NCBI RefSeq assembly: GCF_947172395.1
Contig: NC_069097.1
Location: forward strand, 6,618,142 to 6,682,141
From: Bicyclus anynana
Lineage: Eukaryota > Arthropoda > Insecta > Lepidoptera > Nymphalidae
DNA: 64,000 nucleotides
Direction: 5' to 3'
Shown here in pieces: positions 24,201 through 33,200 of the stretch; position 1 is the first letter of the stretch; every line of letters begins with the position of its first letter. The notes beneath the pieces were generated by a model. That model ran no database searches. It was not told the DNA's origin and saw nothing but the letters and a program-made list of their open reading frames with translations. The position numbers and the translations under genes were made by a program.

Positions 24201-27200
24201 AATATATTAATTAAAATATCTTACAAATAAGAAAAAAACTGGTATGTACCAAAATATTCATAAACCGAAATATAAATAGGCACTCATCGTGAAATACCAG
24301 TCAGACGTTGGTGCTTTTCTCTTTATAGTTCCAGTATGTTTTGGCAAATAAATTTGAACACTCTAGCAGTGGCGTAGCGTGCCTTGGAGGCCGTGTATCA
24401 AAAATAGTGGGTGCCTAAATGAAGGGTCAAGATTTCTCAATCAGGGAACAAAAATGCTTAACCTATTATGCTCACTATTTCCAACTTTTGGCCGCCTTTG
24501 GATCTACATTTTACTAATTTTTGCTTTCACACGTAAAGGGCCCCTGTAGTGCGGAGACCCCGTATCATTGATACGGCTGATACGGCGGTATGCTTTAGTC
24601 TCTCTTTATAGATGAGCCACTTTATATTACCTACGCATAATAAAGTGGCTCATGTTTCAAGCATGTTTACGTAATCGATTACTTTTGTTTTTCCCATCAC
24701 TAAATTATAAGGCAAAACCAAATGTGTATGTTTTGACGGCCTCCGTAGAGCAATAGTATGCGCGGTGTTTTTACATTATGGAGATCTGGGTTCTATCTCC
24801 AGCTGGGCCGATTGAGGTTTTATTAATTGGTCCAGATCTGGCTGGTTCAGTCAAGGCAAGTTACCACCCTACCGGTAAAGACGTACCGTCAAGCGATTTT
24901 GCGTTCCGGTACGATGTCGTGTAAAACCCCAAATGGGTGTGGATTTTCACCCTCCTCTTAACAAGTTTCATCTTAGATTGCATCATTACTTACCATCAAG
25001 TGAGATTGTAATTTGGCGGCCTCCGTAGCGCAATGGCATGCGCGGTGTTTTTACAAGACATAAGTCCTAGGTTCGATTAGATAGAGAGGCCCCAGCTGGG
25101 CCGATTGAGGTTTTCTTAAGTAGTCCAGGTCTGGCTGGTGGGAGGAATCAGCTGAGGCTAGTTACCACCCTACCGGTAAAGACGTACCGCAAAGTGATTT
25201 AGCGTTCCGGTACGATGTCGTGTAAAACCCCAAATGGGTGTAGATTTTCATCCTTCTCTTAACAAGTTAGCCCGCTTCCATCTTAGATTGCATCATTACT
25301 TACCAAGTGAGATTGTAGTCAAGGGCTAACTTGTAAATAATAAAAAAAACTGTTCACAAGCAAGTCCCCTTTCCAAGAGAAAGGTATTTTAAGGGAATGT
25401 TCTGATCTTATATATTATGTACAACCGTGTAAGTAAGCCGAGAGATTTAATGTGTTCTGTATCTCATACAATAATAAAACCATATCCAGCTCCTAGTGGG
25501 ATAAATTTATAAGCCAAATGAGCAAATAAAATTATAAACAGACATTAAAACCGTTTTTGGTTACCGCTTATAAATAAAATGTTTATTATCTTACTTACTG
25601 AATTATCCTTTTCTCCTTTGTGTGTATCTGTAAAATAATTATGTTTATAGATAATATCTTCAGTCCAATGTACTATTAGCGTCATTAATGAGCATTTCAC
25701 ATTGGTATATACTCTTAAAGCCGTGATAGCCCAGTGGATATGACCTTTGCCTTCGATTCGGCAGGCGTAGGTTTGAATCCGGTCCGGGGCATGCACCTCC
25801 AAATTTTGCAGCTAAGTGCATTCTAAGAAATTAAATATCACGTGTCTCAAACGGTGAAGGAAAAACATCGTGAGGAAACTTATTAAGTGAATATTCTTGA
25901 TTATTCTCTACGTGTGTGAAGTCTGCCCATTGGGCCAGCGTGGTAGACTAACCCGTCTTATTCTGAGAGGAGACTCGTGCTCAATAGTGAGCCCAATATG
26001 GGTTGTTAAAGAAGAAAAGATGTGTTTTCAGTTCACGAAGTTTCGAGTCCTCTGCCGGGCTCAAACCCTTTTCCCTTTTCTTCAAACCTAAGTTTTCTCC
26101 TATATGAGGGATGTTTTAAAGCTACATCTGCATTGAAATCCTATGTGGGCTATCAGTGTAGTTGCTGGTTTAGAGGAAACTAAAGCTGAAGAGTTTGTTT
26201 ATTTGTTTATTTGTTTGTTTGATTTAACGCGCTAATCTCAGGAACTACTAGTCCGATTTGAAAAATTCTTTCAGTGTTAGATAGCCCATTTATCGATGAA
26301 GGAACCACGCGGCATCTACTAGTATAAACATAAAATTATGTTCTACTTACATGGTGATGAATGTGATACGACTGGTAGCCTGTTCTCATCCGGATTTACC
26401 TGGAAAAGATATAATTTGTTTGAACAAAGACAAAAAGCTGTATTTTTTGTATTCTAGATAATGCCCTTAGCTCATTCAGGTAAGTAAAGTTTCATAACTA
26501 ACCCAAATGTGTTTTGCTTGAAGTTAACTTTAAGGTTCAGTCACACAAGGAGTATATGGCAAGGAGATTGTTGCCTGGAAACTGTTGCTCGCATTCGAGA
26601 AATTCTCCTTGTATAACTTCGCCTTAATCTACCAGTAACGAATCGTTTGATGTCTTCCTTCCACCTATAACAGAGAAATTTTGGACGAAACAATCTTACG
26701 AAGTTTCGACGTTGTTCGACTTAACTCAGTTGGTTCGCCTACTTTTCGAGGTTTAACCTACTTAAAAGGACAATATGTCGTACGTACTTATGTAGAATTA
26801 ATATGATTGTATTGTTCTGCTTGTGGCGAACGAACTCTTTCGTTCGCCCACTTTAGGTTAGGCCATCTACATTCACTTTCCAGATTCATTTCATATTTAG
26901 AATTCCCTCGACCGCGCATGCGTGGATATATTGTTTCGCCCATCCATTACATCTTTACCACTTCATCATTCCACACTGCTTCATCTATTTGTTAACCTTT
27001 TATTTTATATCCTTTTACAATTGTTACAATCAGTGAAATAATAAATATACCTACTAATCAACATCGTCTTCTTCATATCTATATACTAACATTCAAACCT
27101 CCATGGCGATATGCTTTTCAAAAATGTAGAATTCTATATAGGTAAATGGCGAAAATTAAATTCAGATTTACATAACCATTGATAACATAATGAAACCTGA

Positions 27201-30200
27201 ATTAAGTGTCTTTGTTCAAACACACCAGTTCGGCTTGGAGCACAACAAAACACTGCATCAATACACTTTCTTCTATCATCCCAGTTTCTTCTCTCATATT
27301 CTTTAGATATAATTTCCATAAGCCGAGAAAACACATACGTTTAAAGACTTGTAGTAGATACAAAGAATAGTCATCAATGACCGATATCTCCATTCAAAAC
27401 GCTACGGAAACTCCACAATTTTTCAGAAGAGCCCCAGTACGATAGGAATGGCGAAGAATTGTTAGGCTCATCACCACTCATTGTTATTAGTAGCGGGGTA
27501 CCCAGATCAAAGATCCAATGGACGTTGAGGTCTTAACGTATATTGAACCCTCATGCAGCGATCGCAAAAACTAGTTGGACTGAATTACTGAAAACATCAG
27601 GAAGACAATAGATACAGTTGGCTAAAGACCTAAGTGTTTGGAAGTCTTTACAATAGGTCATCCATTGTTGAACATTCCAATAGTGGACTTCTGTCGGCTG
27701 ATAATGATGATCAAGAGTTCAAAATTTTACACAACGTATCACATCACACTAATATTATAAAGGCGAAATTTTGTGTGTAAGTGTGAAAGTGTGTAAGTAT
27801 GTTTGTTCCTCTTTTACGCTGCGGCTATAAATGCGATTTGGCTAAAATTTGGAATGGAAATAGATTTTACTCTGGATTAATACATAGGCTAACTTTCATC
27901 CCGAGAAAATCTATGCTTCCCGCGGGATTTGTGAAAAAAGAAAAAAGTCGCAGGGGTCCGCTAGTTTAAAAATAAAAATACATGCACCTCATGCGGATTA
28001 AAATGACACCTGGCTCGAATGATGTTTCTTCTGTGTTTGGTAGCCAGGTGTCAAGAGAATGCGCACGAGTTATAACTATTATAAACACTAAATATTTTCT
28101 ACATATCCACACTTTATGTCAGTGTATTTATCATCAATGGAACATTACGAACAAATTATTAAATAATAAATCATAATCGTGTGTCCGGCCATCATCGAAT
28201 TATCATGGATAGTGACCTAATGACGGATTCTCGTGTCAAGGAACAGTAAATTTTACGTGAACAATTTGTTTTATGGACAAAGATAAGTTGGACGGAATTT
28301 GTCTTGCATTATTAATTAGTTTTTCGTAATCTATCGCCTTTGACAAAACAAACAAACGTAAAAGGATCTCAATATCACTTATAATTATATAGATATTTTT
28401 TTAATAACAATGATTATTAGCCGAAACCGAGAGTCTTATTTGTGCAATTATGGACGAAATTATAATGGACGAGAAACTAAAAAAAACATATTATTAAAGA
28501 TCTAGACATCTGTCGAGCGTGTCTTCGTCCTAGGGGTCCCACAAGGCATATTATGTCCAGGTGTTCTCATCTTGCGAATACTTGCATTGATATAATCAAG
28601 ATAGTTCACCAACAGCTTGCTCTTTAGTTTGGGCTTATCGATTCTGAGATGCCTGCTATAGGTATGACCCAGCGTCAGGTCTTGAAAATAGCAATGCATT
28701 GCTCTACTGGGACCGAACGATTATCACTGACAAGTATATTGTTGCCAATAGACCTGCTATAGTGCTAGTCGATCGGTCAGTGCACCGTGCAATAATTGTC
28801 GACAGTTCTGTTCAACATGACGATAATCTGGTTAAAACTGAAAAGAAAATCAAAGTACTTTTTTTTTTTTAATTTTTTTAATTTTACTCTAAGTGCGTTA
28901 CTTCAGTGGTCAGCCTTTGTGACTTCGGATCACGTCGTTCTGCAGGGTTATTATGTATCTCAGTGTACTATTCAAATAATGAATCACTACATCGTAGAAT
29001 GAATCAGTACTATCATCGGAGTGACACTAGATCACTCCGATGATAGATCGTTACAGAATGTTAATGACCGATATCTCTCTGTAGAACAGAGGTATATCAC
29101 CACCAGCTTTCCAACTCCGAACTGAGGATATTTGCGCCTCTTTTCGTACAACGAGAAAGGTTGTAAATGATGATGTAAAAAGGTATCAAAATACTTGGGA
29201 TTTGTTCACGAGAATACTTCAATGTAGAATGTTGAGTCAATTATCATTTTGTCAATGATCTTATAGCGACCAACACCTTAGGAATCTTTCGCGAAACTGA
29301 TGGATTCGATTCAAAGGTCGGATATAGTCTAAGATGGAAGCGGGCTAACTCGTTAGGAGGAGGATGAAAATCCACATCCCTTTCGGTTTCTACACGGCAT
29401 CGTATCGCTTGGCGGTACGTCTTTGCCGGTTGGGTGGTAACTAGCCACGGCCGAAGCCTCCCACCAACCGAAAAGCCTCACTCTAGAACCCTGACCACAG
29501 GTTTCTTGGCACTCAAATGTTCCGAAAAATTTAAATAAAATAAACGTTTTAAAAACCTCTGAAATTACGTTACCTACTGGGAATTTTCGGCTCCTTGAAT
29601 CAAAATGTTGCTGACTCCTGCTCTGTGGTATTCTATCTCAGAAAAAAATGCAATCAATTTAATAAAATTAAAATATACGCCGACAATGTTAAAATCACCT
29701 TGAACGTTAATTGGTTACGCAATTCCAAATAACATTAAGCAATACAGCACTGGTTAATTTGTTAAATTAATACACTCCACATTGCCTACGTCACGATTAA
29801 TCAAAACACGGTATTTGCATCTCGGATTAATGTCAAAGGAGATTTACATCCGGGTTATCATCGCGTTAAATTTTAATATCGCCCTGAAACGTTGACTACC
29901 TGTCAATTAACCGGGGTTTTGCGGTTTTGATGCGTCGGAACAACCCTTTATCTCACCATCCCTTTCTCTCAACCACACTTCCGTATTAGATAAACGAGAC
30001 GGAGAACACGGTGCGAAGTCTTTTTGCGTATGAAATATTTATGCTCATTAACATTTTTATGAAACGTTTGGAACATTTTTCAGAGAGTTTCATCATGTAT
30101 TACCATTATTTTTGTAAGGGAAATATTATTACTTATTCTCTGTTCACGAAATTTGTTTTCCTTTATAATGTCTTGTCCCTTTTTAGGGTTCAGTAGTCCA

Positions 30201-33200
30201 CAAAGAACCCTTATAGTTTCGCCATGTCCGTCTGTCTGTCCGTCCGTCCGTCCGTCTGTCCGCGGTTTAGCGCAGAGACTATTACTACTAGAAAGCTGTA
30301 ATTTAGCTTGAGTATGAACATTGAAAATGTCAATAAAGTCGTAAAATAAAATCTTGAAAAATATTTTTTAGGGTACCTTCACTACATATAAAATGGGGAT
30401 GAATTTATTTTTAGTCGTCTATCCCATCGTGTGGGGTATTGTTATAGAGTAAATTTTGATGTGTTTCGGAAATGGCTTAACTGGTGGTTTAAAAAAAAAA
30501 TAATAAAAAAAAAATAAAGGCCATTATAGTTAATATTAATACAACATTTCAAAATCGGTTGGTGGTGTTCTCTCTGGGCTTAATCTATACTAGTCTATAC
30601 TAACATTATAAAGAGGAAAGATGTGATTGCTTGTTTACATTGAATAGGTTCCCAAACTACTGAAATGAAAATTTTCTTCACTATTGGGAAGCTACACTAT
30701 CCATGAGTGCTATAGGCTATATTTTATCCCTGTATCCCTGCGGCAAAAGTAACTACACTGGTAAAACCGCGTGACGGCTGCTAGTATTATAATAAAGAGG
30801 TAAAGTTCTTGGTATTTTAGGGAGTAATCTTTGGAACTACTGAATCCATTTCGAATATTCTATTGCCACTAAAAAGTCACATTATTTGTGTATGTCATAC
30901 GCTATTTTATCCCCGTATTCTCACGGGAACGAGAACTACGTGTGTAAAACCACGGAGTTTCGGCTAGTTATTAATAATGTACTTATGTTTCACCTTTTAT
31001 TATATCTAAAGGCCTTTAAATATAGTCCAATATTCAATAAATATCAAATTCAGAGCAAATTCAGCCTCAAGTATTGAGTTTAAGGTTGAATTCGCAAATG
31101 CGACTACTTGAATTGAGTGCCAAGAAGTTGTGTTTGGCACTCATTGAGTGTGCATTTGAGTTTTTAATAGAAGATCGATGCTTTAAGGGCTTCAAAAATC
31201 AGTATTGATCTTTCGGACAGCTGTGAAAACGAACTATTACCTCGAACTAATACAAAAAATGGAACACTATGGAATGTTCTGTTAGCCTATTCTATAAAGA
31301 GGTCATTCACACCGACAATAAAAGATTGAATACCTTGATAGCCAGTTTGCGAAACAGAAATTATTTTAAGAACGTATACCCTGATATGTCCTTTTCCATT
31401 ATTGGTGGCATCAGAATTCATGAAGAAGTATATTATGAAATAGGAAAGAAAGAAAAAGCACGATTATGTGACGTTACATTTACCTATACATATTAAGATA
31501 GTATGTTTTGCCATTGATACGACGCTTAATAAATTTAGTTTGTGTTTTAAGTATGGCCAATATTCCCCTATGGTCAGGAGTGGGTAGGTCAATATGTCAT
31601 ATACCCCTATTGTTTGGAGTGGGTATGTCAATAAGTCATATTCCCCTATTATAGGGAGTGGGTATGTTAATTGGTCATATTCCCCTATGGTCAAGAGTCG
31701 GTATGTCAATATGTCATATTCCCCTATTAATAGGAGTGGGTGTGTCAATATGTCATACTCCCCTATGGTTGAGAGTAGGTATGTCAATAAGTCATATTCC
31801 CCTATTGTTATGAGTGGATATGTTAATATGTCATATTCCCCTATGATTGAGAGTGGGTATGTCAATATGTCATATTCCCCTGTTGTTAAGAATTACTATG
31901 AAAATATGTCATTTGGTTCATTATGTCATATTCCTCTATGGTTAGGAGTGGGTATGTCGATATATCATATTCCCGTATTATTAATAGTGGGTATATCAAT
32001 ATGTCAACAGGCAGGAATCAAATCAATTCATCTTGGTTTTGAGTCCGACTCTGAACACTGGAGCTACTGTGGCTTGTATAATCCGTTAGAAACATCCGTA
32101 CGGCGATCGGACAGATCCGGAAACTTTCAACGCCATTTTTTTTCTGGAATAAAAAGTTGTAACAACATCTGTGGGTTTCATGTCCTCCGGTTTTAGAGTG
32201 AAACGTAGGTACGTTGTAGAAATTTTTGTGAATTAAATTATAATCTGGTACCTAAACAATTTAAAAAAATCTGCATCGATTCTTAATTTTTCGCTGAAAA
32301 TACCAATAATATTGTTAATGATTATATCAATGGCAATAGAAAATTTTCTCAATTTTTAAACTGGAGTATTTCTAAACTTAAGCTGAATTGTTTTCTAATT
32401 ATTTTACTTTTTCAATATTTCTGTACCAGATAGAATTATAAATACATCAATCCGACTGCCTGTTACCTAATCACGCCTAAATCACTGAACCGATTTTGAT
32501 GAATTTTGATACAGTTACAAATGGCTACTTCTTTCCAGAAAAATCAACGATTCTTGCGGGATATGTTAAAAACAAAATTTTATGCACTGGGTCACAGCCG
32601 TCTTCTAGTAGGTACTCATCTAACAATAATACTAAGTACAAAATATCAAATAACCCAAAATTACCGGTTCGTATCGCACTACAATTTTGACGAACAGGTA
32701 AATATTTCTACAATACGCCCATACTAGACTTATTTAATGTTTGACTATTATCAAAACGAGCTTAACGATTTCGGTCACGAATGTGTTTTCGAAACCATTT
32801 GTCAAACTGTCACTTAGTGATAAAATATTCATGAAATGAGATTTTCTGAGCACAAAAAATCGGTAATAGTTGTTAGCATAGCCTAACCATTGTTTTTCTA
32901 TACTTATAGGTACACATTTTGTTAAACTCACCTTTCTGGGTGCACGGTAGTGGATCAGTCAAGTTCGGTATATTTTTCTGACCAGAGATAATCTTGCGAT
33001 GAAATTGAAATTAGGATTAATGGTGTCTCTTTTAAAAAAATAAACTGATTTGAGTTTCTTGTTTGCTCTTCTCACTAGATTCAGCCTTCAGAACCTAGAG
33101 TGGAGTTACTACATAAAAATAAATTTGACTAATACTGTTACACATGTTCAAAATTAACAAAGTTGATTTTGTAAGTCTGTACCAGTATGTAACAAATATG

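Larger units (their letters stand above)
22899..26350. other. Collagen intron between exons 4 and 5
   Basis: 3452 nt holding the M1 MITE, a 49-bp palindrome, a SINE head, a hairpin at 24612, two adjacent family-B SINEs, a family-A SINE and a Helitron-like copy. 23331-23820 and 23880-24600 show nothing recognisable. Confidence 0.75.
26380..29573. other. Collagen intron between exons 3 and 4
   Basis: 3194 nt holding a degraded RTE end, a family-J repeat, a perfect hairpin and a family-B SINE fragment. 26420-27430 and 27970-29000 contain only weak small ORFs with no recognised homology. Confidence 0.7.
29637..32931. other. Collagen intron between exons 2 and 3
   Basis: 3295 nt holding repeat E, two Helitron-like copies and the 39-bp minisatellite. 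31078-31550 and 32000-32930 show no recognised feature. Confidence 0.7.

Noticed and set aside
25721..25790. tRNA genes at SINE heads
   Set aside because: A and B boxes are present, but the heads continue into SINE bodies, lack a full cloverleaf and recur in many dispersed copies.
28502..28760. 65-codon minus-strand ORF as a gene
   Set aside because: Its surroundings show broken frames and no recognisable domain; it may be old transposon sequence but I cannot name it.
31464..31995. CRISPR-like repeat array
   Set aside because: The units are adjacent tandem copies without unique spacers, and the window is eukaryotic.
31594..32196. 200-residue ORF with 13-residue repeats
   Set aside because: It lies over a 39-bp minisatellite that is open on both strands; the units vary without codon constraint and no start context or splice signals support a gene.
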